A DNA stretch of 64,000 nucleotides from Talpa occidentalis (taxonomy: Eukaryota; Chordata; Mammalia; Eulipotyphla; Talpidae). The position numbers and the translations under genes were made by a program. Every line of letters starts with the position of its first letter. Within the stretch, counting starts at the first letter, position 1. Location: the NCBI RefSeq assembly GCF_014898055.3, contig NW_023603184.1, forward strand, positions 113,946,615 to 114,010,614. The letters run 5' to 3'. Below the pieces are notes generated by a model. It worked only from the letters and a program-made list of their open reading frames with translations. It searched no databases and was not told the origin of the DNA. Shown one piece after another: positions 25,946 to 37,404 of this stretch.

Positions 25946-26317
25946 AGGGCAAGAAGGAATTATTGATGATGGCTGATGGATTGGGGTTGATGGCTGAGGA
26001 TCCCCAGTACACATTAGGTTGTATTTACTACATAACTTTTTATTGGGACAGAGGACAGAGAAGACCTGTAGGGAGGCCAGTTCAGACCATTTCCCTTCTG
26101 ACAAAACAATTTGACCTGATAGATGGTATTATAATTTATGCTTCCCTCAAATGGTCAGGATTCCCCATCCTTGAGATCATATTGCAGCTAGTCTTGTGTA
26201 CAAGAAAGATAAATGTTTTGTTTTTTTTTTCAACGATTCAGGGTCAAACTCACCCCAATTCTTCAGAATACAGGAGAGAGGTGTGCCCTTTTTTAAGACT
26301 GATGAGGAAGCTCCCAT
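25933..26317 (-). pseudogene. gag: ERV gag remnant, start codon and matrix (MA) region
   Basis: The minus-strand ATG at 26317-26315 opens MGASSSVLKKGTPLSCILKN, the usual gamma-type Gag start. Gly-2 followed by Ser is an N-myristoylation signal that would target Gag to the plasma membrane. A Trp soon after (KNW) also fits the matrix fold. The frame then meets an A11 tract at about 26222-26232 and later stops, with residual matrix similarity (REGKWSELASLQVFSVLC read as EGKWSELASLQVF near 26090) in a shifted frame. The start codon was chosen because it is the only one giving the myristoylation motif and it is followed by matrix-like sequence. Confidence 0.8.
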
Positions 26318-28488
26318 CTGCAAAAAGGAATGAAGGCCAGTGTCTAGCACCAGCTTCTTTCTACAGGAGGTGTCCCTCCTTTTAACCTTGGAGCTCTAAC
26401 TGTGAGTGATAAACAGTCTTCTCACACAGGGGTCTATTGGGCTTAATCACTCCCATAACCAGCATGACCTGAACACAATGAGCCTATCTGTTTCTCCCAA
26501 TGTATAGAAGGTAAGCGGTACTGAACTTTGTGGGGCCATACCAGTGACCCTGTCCCAGCCTCTTTATGAACACTACCCATTCCAAGCGTCTGATGAGCTT
26601 ATGGTAAGCCATTCTCCTCATCTGATGAAAGTCCCTGAACACAACTGAAGAGTAGAGACTGAACACAAGCCACAGACAGGGTCCTGGGATCCAATTTCCA
26701 ATGATGCTCCTCCATCAGGCCACGAAAATGGCCCTCACAACCAGGGTCCTTGAACATATAATAGCCTAAGGCCTGACATTTACTCTCCCTGAAAGTCTCT
26801 CATTTACAATTCCCATGAGAGAAACACCCATCATCAGATTACTATACCAGAGGTGTATCTGCCTATCTAGACTCAGGGCTTGGGGTAAACCTGTGCAAAT
26901 CAGAAAGTGCCACAACCCTGTCAAAATATAAAACTCAACTTGTTCTGCCTGTGGCCACTGGTGAGGCTGAAGCGAACACCAGGGACAAAGCTTTAGGGGA
27001 TGTCCCAAGATATTTAAAAGAACCTCCTGTTTCTCCCAACTCATAAACTGACTTGATAGAAGATGAAGGAAGTCTGCCCCATAGGGGGAGAGACCAAGAA
27101 GGTAAAAGTCCTTTTCTAGTTAGTCAGACCTCCGTGACTCTCACCTAGGTGCTGGCCTAGCAGAACGTCTTATCTGCGCCATGAGACCTCCTTGGTGTCC
27201 AAGGGTTCTAAGGGCCACAGCTCGGTCATCCCGAGCACCCTCGGAGTCCACAGACAATAGAGAAAAGCAAGGAATCAGTGACAGGAAAATCCCGACATTC
27301 CCACTCAGCAAGTGGGGGATCAAGAAGCCTTGCCAATTGAGAAACCTGTCACCCGAGACTAAGAATGGCGGCCTCATGCTAGTGGCTTTTACCAGGCCTG
27401 TTGTAGAGCAACCCCGATACAAAACGGGGTGCCTGACTGTGGGTCCTCACCTGGGCGCTTAAAAGGACTTATCAATGCTCTACTGCAGGCACACGCGAAA
27501 GGTTAATAAAAGGTTTATTTACAAGGGAAGGGGAAATGAGGAAATGTACAGCTCAGGGAGAAAAGTGGGAGACAAAGTTTTAAATGAGTCCTACCCAATC
27601 CACCGATCAGGAATCTCAAAATGGTGCTCTGAGAGCTGGCCGCGAGCCAGCAGCTGTGTAGCCAGGAGGCGAGCGATAGCGAGCCAGCCCAAGGCCCACG
27701 TGTTTGGTTTTTATATCCAACCTGGCTGCCCAACTCTACCCTCAGGTCCCAGCCACCCTCCCTTTGGTGGTGATGGGATTTGTCTTTCCCAATGTCCTGA
27801 TGGCTTTAGTCTGGAGTGGGGGTGGAGTCCACAAAGCCTGTATGGGATTAACTCAGGACATCCTTTCCCCCTAACAGGCCGACGGGTGCCCATTAATTTT
27901 GCAGTCAAATAAAGGACAGAGGGAAAGTTTGTGAAATGTCTCCAGTCTGAAGCCCACAGATAACCGAGAAGTAAATCAGTAGTAGCACTGGAAGAGAGAA
28001 TGAGAGAAGGATGGGAAGGAGAAAGACAGAAAAGGGGAGCAAGAAAAGGGGAGCCATTCAAATAATTTTAACAGGGATCTGAGGCCAGGTTGGAGTTCTG
28101 TGTTGGATCCTGTGCAGTGATTAGTGAGGAAAGACTTCCCGACTGTCACATTGGGACCATTCATCCTCTACTGGGTCTCAGCTACTCCCCCTCTGCTGAG
28201 GGCCGGGGAGGATGGCCCGAGCTGCTGGGAGATCAGCCCCTTATGTGCAGCTCCCGGACGGCCTCTAGAGATGTATGTGCTTAGCTCTCCTCATACTATG
28301 ACCAGACTTTTATTTTTTCAACTGGCAGATAGGCTAGTCCCCTTATCTGGTCTGGTTACAAGTTTATCCTTCCACAGGAGTCTTTAAGGCAGTCACCCTC
28401 TGGCATTTACTGACTGTCCTGTGGCCTTTTGTTAAACAAGAGGAACATGGGACAAGATGAGAGTACAAAAAAGATTTGCTCCTCTCGG
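26318..28488 (-). other. ERV leader (pre-gag) region, interrupted by a solo LTR
   Basis: About 2.2 kb between splice donor and gag ATG, or 1.7 kb once the 478-bp solo LTR is removed. It is less AT-rich than the rest of the window. No intact frame or domain is seen in it. Long leaders occur in several class I ERV groups; packaging signals would be expected here but cannot be identified by eye. Confidence 0.6.
27395..27880 (-). mobile_element. Solo LTR, 478 bp, with 4-bp target duplication
   Basis: LTR is 27399-27876. On the minus strand it begins TGTTAGGGGG and ends CTCTACAACA, i.e. TG...CA termini with short inverted repeats. Identical GGCC lies on both sides (27395-27398 and 27877-27880); a 4-bp duplication is typical of gammaretrovirus-like integration. 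Inside, on the minus strand, a TATAAAAA box (plus 27708-27715), a GC-rich stretch, an AATAAA signal (plus 27514-27519) and a U5 segment stand in correct LTR order. No primer-binding site follows its end, so it is not the 5' LTR of this provirus. Confidence 0.85.
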
Positions 28489-28500
28489 CTCACTTACCTT
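28489..28500 (-). promoter_or_regulatory. ERV splice donor
   Basis: The minus strand reads AAGGTAAGTGAG, a near-ideal AG|GTAAGT donor, just inside the primer-binding site. This is where a retroviral major donor for subgenomic env RNA would lie. Confidence 0.6.
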
Positions 28501-28512
28501 AAATCTTGCAAG

Positions 28513-28532
28513 ATTCAGACAATGAGCCCCCA
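28513..28532 (-). promoter_or_regulatory. ERV primer-binding site, proline-tRNA type
   Basis: The minus strand reads TGGGGGCTCATTGTCTGAAT. The first nine bases equal the start of the known tRNA-Pro primer-binding site and the rest is a diverged match. It lies three bases after the LTR's terminal CA, as expected. Confidence 0.7.
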
Positions 28533-28535
28533 GTA

Positions 28536-29176
28536 TGAAGCCAGTTTGCGCTGTTATGGTGATTACAGCTGCTGCTGTGGCTGCTGCTTCTGCTGCTGCT
28601 GCTGCTGCTGCTTTTCACCCTGGTAACCACCAGGAGTTCTTGTCTTGTGAAGCCATAAAAAGGAATTCACAGACTTTTCAATAAGCAGGGAGAAGCAAAC
28701 TTTGTTCAAGAAAGTGAAGAAATGTTTATTTAGGAAAGAAAAAAAAAAGGGCAAAAAAGCAAAGATTCCCAGGTACAAAGTACCTGGAAGGGGCAAGGAA
28801 GCCATATGGAGTCTTGCTTCGCGAATATATACGTTCCCTCATTGTGCTGAAGTTCTATTGGTCTCCCAGTGATTGGTTAGTTCTCGATGGCCTCACTTAC
28901 TCAGCTACTGTACTTGGAATCTTCCTGCCTGCGTCATGGCCCTTATCTTTAAGCATACTTTTCTTTTATGATCCTTGATCTGAAAGGGCTTGTTTTCCCT
29001 AGTCTTGAGGAGTTTGATTAACTCCCTTCAGAATTTGTTGTCCTTATCTCTGGATCTTCTTTATTCCTCTGTTGCCCTTATCTCAGAAGCTACTTTACTC
29101 TCACTAAGTCCCTGCCTGCACTGTCCCTGAAGCTACCTGATTACCTTAACTTGCCCTAGGACTCAATACTGCTTCA
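28536..29176 (-). mobile_element. 5' LTR of the class I ERV
   Basis: On the minus strand: two CCAAT boxes (plus 28872-28876 and 28857-28861), a TATATATT box (plus 28824-28831), a putative R region, an AATAAA signal (plus 28725-28730), and a U5 ending GGCTTCA before the primer-binding site. The upstream edge is uncertain; TGAAGCAGTATTGAGTCC at 29176-29159 is a possible start. U5 contains a CAG/CTG repeat. It is a different LTR type from the solo LTR at 27.4-27.9 kb. Confidence 0.75.
28567..28613. repeat. (CTG)n microsatellite inside LTR U5
   Basis: About fifteen imperfect CTG units, the last run uninterrupted for about seven. On the ERV sense strand they read CAG. Confidence 0.9.
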
Positions 29177-29424
29177 AAAGTATGTGACCCACACCTACCC
29201 CACCAAGGTGCTCTCAACCTTCCACCATAGATAGTCTTCATTTTAAATCTGTTCTTTAAATGCAGAATGAGAGAACAAAATGGCACAGAAAGTGAGTTGG
29301 GATGATTCTGGACAGTTGGAATTGGATGTTCTGTCTTGTTGAACGTTATCAGGTTTAACTGCAACACAAAAAAACAATCTTTATATCAGGGTAATTAGTA
29401 ATTATACTCATTTAAAGCTTACTA

Positions 29425-29620
29425 TGCCATTATCTACTGATGCCTAACAAACCATCCTAATCTCAACGCATTAAATAAATGACAGTAATTTATTTGGTTT
29501 GCAAATCTGTAGTGTGGATAAACTCAGTGAGGGCAGTTTGCATGTTGCTCAAGCTGGAATATTTAGGAGACAGTTGGGTGCTGGATCTGAAGATTCACTT
29601 ACTCAATTGTTGAACAGTTG
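29425..29620 (-). mobile_element. Probable MaLR (MLT1-like) LTR fragment
   Basis: TGATGCCTAACAAACCATCC, CAGTAATTTATTTGG and CAGTTGGGTGCTGGATCTGA follow the reverse-strand pattern of MLT1-type LTRs. Strongly diverged. Confidence 0.4.
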
Positions 29621-29639
29621 AAGTTGCTCTTATTTGGCA

Positions 29640-30150
29640 CTTTACCTGAGAGTGAACTGAGAAATAAAAATTACACTGGATAAAGTTAAACAGGCAAAGA
29701 AAGCTTTATTCAAGACTATCATTATAGAGATAAATATCAATACCATTGCAATAAGGAATCGGGATTGACCTCAACTCTGCGAAGCAAAAGGTAGGAGAGT
29801 TTTTTAGTGCTGCTGTTAGTCAGTGGAAAAGTACTAGAGAAGGGAGAATTTGGGCAGTGGGATCAGGCTTTCAGTGTTGAGTAATTTGCACCTTTCAAAA
29901 TTAGGTTCCTACCCTTCCACTGACGATGGGAAACAGGGTGTTATTTTTCCTGATCACATTGCAAAGGAATAGCTCAGCTGGTTCTTGAGAAAGACTTTCC
30001 TGGGTTATGAAATTATCAAAAGTTTGGGAGGAGATTTACATCTCAAAGGGGCAGAGAAAGAATTTATAATTGCAAATAAATGCTCTAAGAAGAGGTCAGA
30101 AGCTTATATTTAGAAGGAAATCTTCTGGTTTAGTCTCCTAAGGAAAATGT
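29640..30150 (-). mobile_element. Probable old ERV LTR, unclassified
   Basis: On the minus strand GAATAAAGCTTTCTTTGCCTG gives an AATAAA signal in LTR-like context, preceded by about 400 bases of non-AT-rich sequence unlike its neighbours. No clear termini or target duplication. Confidence 0.35.
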
Positions 30151-30639
30151 TAAGACTGTCCTCAGGGAAATATACAAGTGAGCTCTGTGAGTGGCTGCTT
30201 GGCTTCCTCACAGTAAGGGTGTCTGGATTCAGAAAGCAACCATTACAAGAAATATCTAATTCTGACCTAACATCAAAAATCACAAATCACATCTCTTCTG
30301 CTTCATGGTGTTCATTGAAGAAGTCACAAAAATCCACCAAAGGCAAACACAGAAAAAAAAATTGTCCTTCTAAATGGGAGAGTGAAAAATCCTGAAAGAG
30401 CATCTGAAACTAGAAACATCGTTGCCATTATTTTTGAAAAATAAAATCTGCCACATCAGCGTATATATGATTCTCATTCAGCAGTAACCACAGAAATTGT
30501 TTAGAATTAGAACAACAAAATATTTTTTTCTGGGAGGACTGTTTTATTACTGGCATTATTGGAATTGTTGGTGCATAATAAAAAAAACAGACAGACTAGG
30601 TTGATTTTATTATTGTTATAAGTTTTCTACTAAAAAGAC

Positions 30640-31100
30640 ACTCAATTACTGTCTATACCCATGCAGTTCCCTTACACTGTACTCTCTTTGTTAGGAAATC
30701 ACTCCAATTCCTTCAAATAAAATACCAACTCCCAATATTACCTTATAAAGCACATCATAGACTTTGCCTTTCCTTTAGAAGTATTGTCTGATAATTCTTA
30801 ATTGCACTTTATACACTAGACATGCTGAATTTTTTGTAGTCCCTAAAAAGAAAACAAAACAAACAAAAACAAAACAGTCAATATCCTTTTTTTTGTATAT
30901 GTACTTTCCTTCTGCCTGAAATGAAAACTGCTTTACATAGACCTATCAATTCAGTATTTGTTCTATAGGAATCTTTCCAGACCACCCTTTGAGACCTTGG
31001 ACTTAATAAATCTCAGATATAAAGGTCTCTCATCTGTTATAGGGAGTTATCACTCAATTCTCTCTGTACAATACCTAAGCCCAAGCTCATATGTAGGTCT
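30640..31100 (+). mobile_element. L2 LINE 3'-end relic
   Basis: Sense L2 3' landmarks: GACATGCTGAATTTTTTGTAG, TACTTTCCTTCTGCCTGAAATG, and GGAATCTTTCCAGACCACCC (the 'ccttccctgaccaccc' region). Confidence 0.65.
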
Positions 31101-31269
31101 GTCACTATGTAGGTCTGTCACTTTTTAGGCCTCAGGTTTCTCTAAGATAAAAATTCAGAATTAATTTTAGACCTTCTAAAATCTTCATCACGACCAAGAA
31201 GCTATTGATTTACGTGTTAGTTAATTGACTAGTTATTGATTTGTGTGTTTGTTCCACAGCATTGAATGG

Positions 31270-31960
31270 AGACTGTAGATGTGAAATGCACACCACCTTA
31301 CCAACACTGGAGATTTCCTTAGAAATAGTCATTTAACTTGCTCCATGCTTTTTGTGATTTGGCAGTTCATTTTTTTTTATGGCTGGATAAATCTCTGTTG
31401 AATGGATGTATAACTTGTTTATCCATACACCTATTAAAAGATATTTTGATTGCTTCCAATATTGAGTAATTACAAATAAAGCTGATATAAATATTTATGT
31501 GAACATGGTTTAGACTTATCTCAGTAAAGAATAAGGAGCATGATTGCTAGATGATATGATTACATTTAGTTTTGTAAGAAACTGCCATATTGTGGAAACT
31601 AAATTGTTGCAACATTTTGCTTTCCCATCAGTATGAATGAGAATTGTTGCCCTGCATCCTTGCCAACATTTGATATAGTCCACTGTTTGCATTTCATTCA
31701 ATCTAAGTAAGTGTGTAGTGCATGTCATTCCTGTTTTAATTTTCAGTTCTCTTTTGATACAGTTCCAAGAATTCTTTTTATATTTTGCTTATGTTTCAGA
31801 CATATTTTGCAAATAATTTCTCCCAGTCTCTGGCTTACCTTTTCATTTTTTAAATGGTTAACTGGATTTTATTTTCATTCAGTGATGTTCTTGTATGATA
31901 TATCCTTAGGACATTTAAAGCACACAGAAAAATGTGTACAGGTCAATAATTAATAGTTCA
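31270..31960 (-). mobile_element. Old L1 3' fragment
   Basis: Reverse-strand L1 landmarks in order: TTTATCCATACACCTATTAAAAG, TGCTTCCAATATTGAGTAATTAC, AGCATGATTGCTAGATGATATG, AAACTGCCATATTGTGG, CCCATCAGTATGAATGAGAA, CATCCTTGCCAACATTTG. No intact frame. Confidence 0.7.
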
Positions 31961-32584
31961 TTTTCTTTTGCTTGTAGTATAAATCTAAACAATATTTCTT
32001 AAATAAATGTGAGTTGTCACTGGATGTCACTGTTGCTTTACTAAATATGTTCATTTAACTTAGAAAATTTTCTAAATATTACATTAGAAAAGAAGCAAAT
32101 CTATATCTTAAGTACCTACAGTTAGGTTTAGGTCCAAGCTACATAGACTATCAAGAGTTAGAAAAACATTTGTGTTTTAATTTACAATTTCTTTGTAACT
32201 CATAAACATGTTTCAAGTAACACTAATATTACATTAGGGAGACTGTACAGAACCAAAAATGTTATTTGAATATTAATATTTTTCAAAAAAGAAGGTTAAG
32301 AACTTAAGAAGGTTAAGAAAGTTAGAGTACATATGGCACATAACAAATTTACAGTATATTAAAAGTTTGTATTATCTACAAAACATTTAATATCATATGC
32401 ATATAAAGTATGTATTTACATATACACAAGTACTAAAGTGTACATGCTAAATGTAAAATAGGAGCAAAATCATATATATTGTTTAATTGCAACTTTATAT
32501 ATACTGAAAATTTTATTTTGATTTTTTTTCCATAGGAAAAATTTATTTTCATGAAAAAAGTTTATCACAACTCCCAATAACCAC
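31961..32584. other. Unassigned AT-rich sequence
   Basis: No gene or repeat family is recognised. Confidence 0.45.
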
Positions 32585-32965
32585 CATATACTATAACTAC
32601 CAGCTAAAACTGCCTATACAGATCAGCTTATCTTTGCAAGTGCCTTGTATTAAAACTGTTTCTACACATGTCTTTCCATGCTCTGAGCATGTTCCTGCCA
32701 TTGCCCTATTGTCTGGATCAGCCGTTCCAGCCATTCCATGCTTCTCTAAGAAGCATCCTTTCTTAGAGATTCCTACTCTGGGTTAGAGCCTCTTATTTGA
32801 CATTATCTTAGAACATTACTTATCTCTCACTCTCCTGCTTTTGTTTTTGTTTTGTTTTTTTCCTGTTAACATTCATCATCCAGGTTGGTTTTGTTGAATG
32901 TTTACTTGTTCTACTGGGCTTTCTACTTCCTGAAGGTAGCACAATATATATTTTATTGGATGATA
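32585..32965 (+). mobile_element. L2 LINE 3'-end relic
   Basis: CTTTCCATGCTCTGAGCATGTTCC, CATTGCCCTATTGTCTGGATC, GTTAGAGCCTCTTATTTGACA and CTACTTCCTGAAGGTAGCA follow the L2 3' end in sense order. Confidence 0.6.
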
Positions 32966-35900
32966 ATATCCAGTAACACATAAAATATTATTCATTAAAA
33001 TGTGTTAAATTGTGAAACTTTAGTTAAGCAATAACCACTTCAACCCTGTAAACTATTACATTGAAAGTGATTTATAATCATAAATTCTGTTAGTAAAGAT
33101 TCATTTGGGGAAATAGGAATAAAGCTCTGAATGTAAAATGAACTATAACTGATAAATATTGTAATTTACTTAGCTATTCCCTGAAGTGAAGGACTTATAA
33201 ATACATACTATGGAACTTTTAGGACTTACACCTTTCTAATACATCATTTCTACTTTGAAACATAAGCTTACATGTATCACTATTAAGAAAATAAAGATAA
33301 GACATTGTTTATATTAACAGTCAATATAAATATCAAATTGTAGTACAAAATTTACATTTTAATTTTCATTTGAACATTTCTTGGAGTTCAGCAAAAGTTT
33401 TCCCAGCTTATCTTGCACCTCATCCTTGGACTCATTTTCCTAGGGAACTTCATCATTTTCTATTAACTGGAATATACTATTTAAAGCAAACAAATCCTTT
33501 TAGACCCTTTTAGTGGCAAGATCTAAGAACTACATAATTTGTGTATATATGCTTACATATACACAGACATGTGCAACTATATTATCTATGTATCTGTGTA
33601 CCTGTGTATCATCTATTGATTAATAGTGTTCTTTTTCTTTGTCATCATCACCATCACCAGTATCATTATCTATCAAGTCTATCTATATTGAAAACCATGA
33701 GTTAATACCAATGTCTTTAATTCTAAATAAATACAATGATGTTCATTTTAGTTTTTTAGTAGAATAATAGTATCAAACTATAATACAAAGTATAAAATAA
33801 ATATACCTAAATTCATACTAATATTATAAAATGAAAGAATGGCTAGAAAATAGATGGGTATGGGAAAAGGGACAAATAATTTTTCCAGAACAATTTCAAA
33901 TAATAAATGTAGAAAGATTAAGGAAGATAGGAAATTTACCATTATAACATGAGAGTGCATAAAATTTCACAAAAACACATTATGTGTATGTGCTCAACAT
34001 ATCTCCTCTAAAATATCTATTAATTACTGTCTTACTTTTAAGATATGTCCATAGATTTTTTTGATACCCCTCTACCGAGGCAATGAAGATCATTTCCTTT
34101 AGTGTGTTCTGAAATTAGTATCTCAACTCTAACACCCAAATTAAAGAAATGGAAAGACAGGAATTTTATAATGTAGAAACCTGTCATGCACCATTATAAC
34201 CAAGTTATACACATTAACATCTACGGTAGTAAGTCATGAATCCCCTAATATATGATGAGATCACTCTAGCTTTGTAGTATTCTTCCTCCAAATCCACTAC
34301 CTAAGTCTAACCAAGAAAGATATCAGAAAAATTAGGGAAGTCCAAATAAAGTTTATTTGATAGTATTATATCAATGTCATAATTTCTTAGCTTTATTAAA
34401 AATACCCTGATTACACAAGATGTTGACTTTAAGGAAAGTGGATGAAGGAAATATGGCAATATACTGTACTTTATTTGTAATTCAACTATAAATATCAATT
34501 AAAATAGTTTGTAAGATATATAGCTAATTACCCTGCAGAAATGGATCGTACTTTCAGTGTTTTGTATTAGTCATATAATACAATGTTTTTGAGTTTTATA
34601 ATTCTATGTACAAGTTTTATCATTAGGCACTTGTCAGGATTTGTAGTAATGAATCCTCCATCATTTTCTCTGTTCTTGATTTTCTCACTTTTATATGTTT
34701 TGTTGGTACAGAAAAAGAAACAGTTGTAGTGGAGGCTGCAGATCCCTCAGAATGCAGATTAATGCTGGGGTTAAACAGATCTTTTCCAAAGGATGCAAAA
34801 TTGCTTTAGGTCTTTGCACTTTCATATAGTAATTGGAACGCAATGCTGAATGGAAATGCAGCAAAACAAAAACACAGGGATTTCCAGAGCAGAATTAGGA
34901 CATAAGGTTTTTGAAAATCTAAAATCAACATGATAAAAGGAACACAGAATCAAAGCCAACAGATTAGCTAACTCCCCCAAATAAAATAACCCAGAGTCAT
35001 TATATTTTTGTAATACAGCATGCTTTCTCGGGTAGAATCCTTTCTTCTTTAAAAGATACTTCATACAACAAAAATTATCTAGTTATGGACCTGGCATTTT
35101 AGGTATACTATGGAGGGTATTTAGATATATGAGATGTCCTATCTGTGCAATGTAATATCCACCCATAGCCTTCATTGTATGTCCCTACAAAAGTCTCCTA
35201 AAATATAGACTGACAAAAACATTAATTTCTGAAATTAATGAAAACATATATAAAATTATGTATTTATGCACAGTAAAACAGAAATTTGATAACCATGATA
35301 TTTTTAGCCCACTTGCTTGGTTTAGGAAACACTTGCATCTTTAACAGAATCATCATTTCAATGTTGTTATTGATGTGTGGCTATGTAATGAAATTCATGG
35401 TACATGCTAAAGTTTTGCAATAGAGATATATGAAAATTTTTTTGCTTTAAACAATATTTTGGAAGGAACAAAAAGAAAAATAAAAGTCATGCAACTAGTT
35501 TTGTTAACCTAAGTATTAATATATTTCAAAACAGTTATGAAATCTTTTTCTTTTTGCAATGAAACCAAAACATACACTTCCTTCTTGTCTTCAAATTAGG
35601 AAATGGGTAGATAGGAGCTTTATAGTTACATTTTTACAGGTACTGTGACTTTTTAAAAAAATGAATGTTTAATATGGATTGTATGAAGGGGCTTATGAAA
35701 CCATTTCCTCCATGGTATCCTGCTTATCTCTAAAACAACGCATACTCGACATGATCCAAGTGTGAATACATTTCAATTATCTTAACAAGAGAAATGGCTA
35801 TGAAGTTTTAGTGGAGCAATAGATCAAGACCTCTTGCCTTCCTCTACAGTTCATGTCAAAACCTAATAACACGGCGTGAACTTTCGTATGGAAAAGGTTC

Positions 35901-36380
35901 TCTGTTCTGTGTGGTCTAAACCATGGCCTCTGGTATCTAGTAAACATTTTGCTATAGAGAACAGAACTGCAAATCCAGGATTGAATGGACATTAGACAAT
36001 CAGAAAATTAGTCTTTATGATAGCTTTCAATCTGTGTGAATAATAATTACTATAAAAGACATTGTAATCATAATTTGTGGTATAAAAGGTAGTGGGAAGT
36101 GAAACTCATTTGACATCTAATTTTCTTAAAATATTTTTGCTTTAAAAAATTGATAATATGTCTTGGGTGAGTGAAAAATGTCATGGTTTTCCTTTACAGT
36201 TAAAAATTTATAAAACTGGGATTCTAGAATAAGTTCCAATCAGAAAGTAAAACCCATCTTATATTGAAGTGAAGACTATAATTTTTAACATCACATAGTG
36301 CATTTAAATGGTGTGATACTGTGGATACTCAAGTTCTTTTGGGTCCCCACAATGTTAATATTGTATACAGTGCTATTGTA
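32966..36380. other. Unassigned AT-rich sequence, 3.4 kb
   Basis: No gene, RNA gene or convincing repeat family is recognised; open frames are below 85 codons and look random. Confidence 0.5.
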
Positions 36381-36397
36381 TACAAAATTACATAATA

Positions 36398-36730
36398 GGG
36401 CCTCCCCGGTGGCGCAGCGGTTGAGTGCTGGGTTGCAAAGCTGCCTGCAGCCTCTGCAGCGCCAGTTCGATCCCTGGCTGCTCCCCGGCCACAGGGAGAG
36501 GGTCCCACATGGCGCGCAGACCTCTCCTGCAGCCCACTGCTCCCTTCAGCAGTGTACTTCATCACTCTGCCTGTTCTACTCTCTGCTCTGGCTCTAGTGA
36601 ATTCTCTCACCCTCCCTGCTTCTGACTGTACCCAGTGCTTGTATAAATAAATAAATAAACAAACAAACAAACAAACAAACAAACAAACAAACAAATAAAT
36701 AAATAAAATAAAGACATTATTAAAAAAAAA
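36398..36730 (+). mobile_element. tRNA-derived SINE, young subfamily, with expanded AAAC tail
   Basis: Head GGGCCTCCCCGGTGGCGCAG, B box CAGTTCGATCCC, young-type body, then TATAAATAAATAAA followed by about ten AAAC units (36655-36694), more AAAT, and GACATTATT before a final A9. Flanks AAAATTACAT (36384-36393) and AAAACTACAT (36727-36736) are only a tentative target duplication. Confidence 0.9.
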
Positions 36731-36736
36731 CTACAT

Positions 36737-37404
36737 TAAAAATTTTGAGCAGATTCGCTTATCTATTGGAAACATTCAGAATAAAGAACATTCCTCTGAG
36801 TAATTGTAAAGCATTCCTATGTTGTGTCTGGTTGATATTAATGAGTAGTGAAAGGATCTTTAATGAAACCATGTGATGTGTGAGTTTGGTAATTGCTGTG
36901 GTCAAATTCCTTATATTACTGCAACACTTCTAAAACAAGATCCAAATGCCCCAATTAAAGGTGACATACTGTAGCAGATCTGCAAGGATCTGGGTGGCAT
37001 TCTGTAACCACTTATGGGTTAACATATAACACGTTGTATAAAAGGTTTAGATAGAGTTTCTGTTACTACAGGGAAATTTATTTGGTAGCAAAAAGTGTTG
37101 GCTCTTGGGGCAATGCATTTCATCCCCCTCTTCTTCTTCTATTTTTTTTACATTCTGTAATGTGAATTTATGCAAAATTATCTGAAAAATACGTAGACTT
37201 AAGTAAATCTTTTGTTTTTAAATTTCAATTTCATCAACTATGTTGCTTCTCGATATCAGTTTACTGACGTTTCAATCATCTCGAGAATGTTCAGAAGTAA
37301 CTGATAATTACTGCGCTTTCGGTAGCCGCACCAATTGATAATACATCTAATGTAATAGATCTAATAGGCAAGTCGGTAGGAATAAAGATGACTTTTTTAA
37401 AGTT
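36737..37404. other. Unassigned sequence
   Basis: No gene or repeat family is recognised. Confidence 0.45.

Larger units (their letters stand above)
24935..29176 (-). mobile_element. Truncated class I (gamma-type) endogenous retrovirus, 5' half
   Basis: Reading on the minus strand: LTR (about 29176-28536), spacer, proline-type primer-binding site, splice donor, a long leader, gag ATG at 26317, matrix remnant and capsid remnant, then loss at the (TG)n tract. There is no pol, env or 3' LTR in the window. The leader holds a nested solo LTR (27399-27876) and gag holds a SINE (25661-25932), both therefore younger. Stops and frameshifts make it non-functional. Class I status rests on the primer-binding site and capsid character. 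Confidence 0.85.

Noticed and set aside
27141..27912. Overlapping 90-145 codon frames in the ERV leader and solo LTR
   Set aside because: They occur on both strands of GC-richer LTR and leader DNA with no domain similarity and cross the solo LTR boundary.
36384..36736. Target duplication for the SINE at 36398
   Set aside because: The best flank match has a mismatch and does not abut the SINE start, so it is not treated as established.
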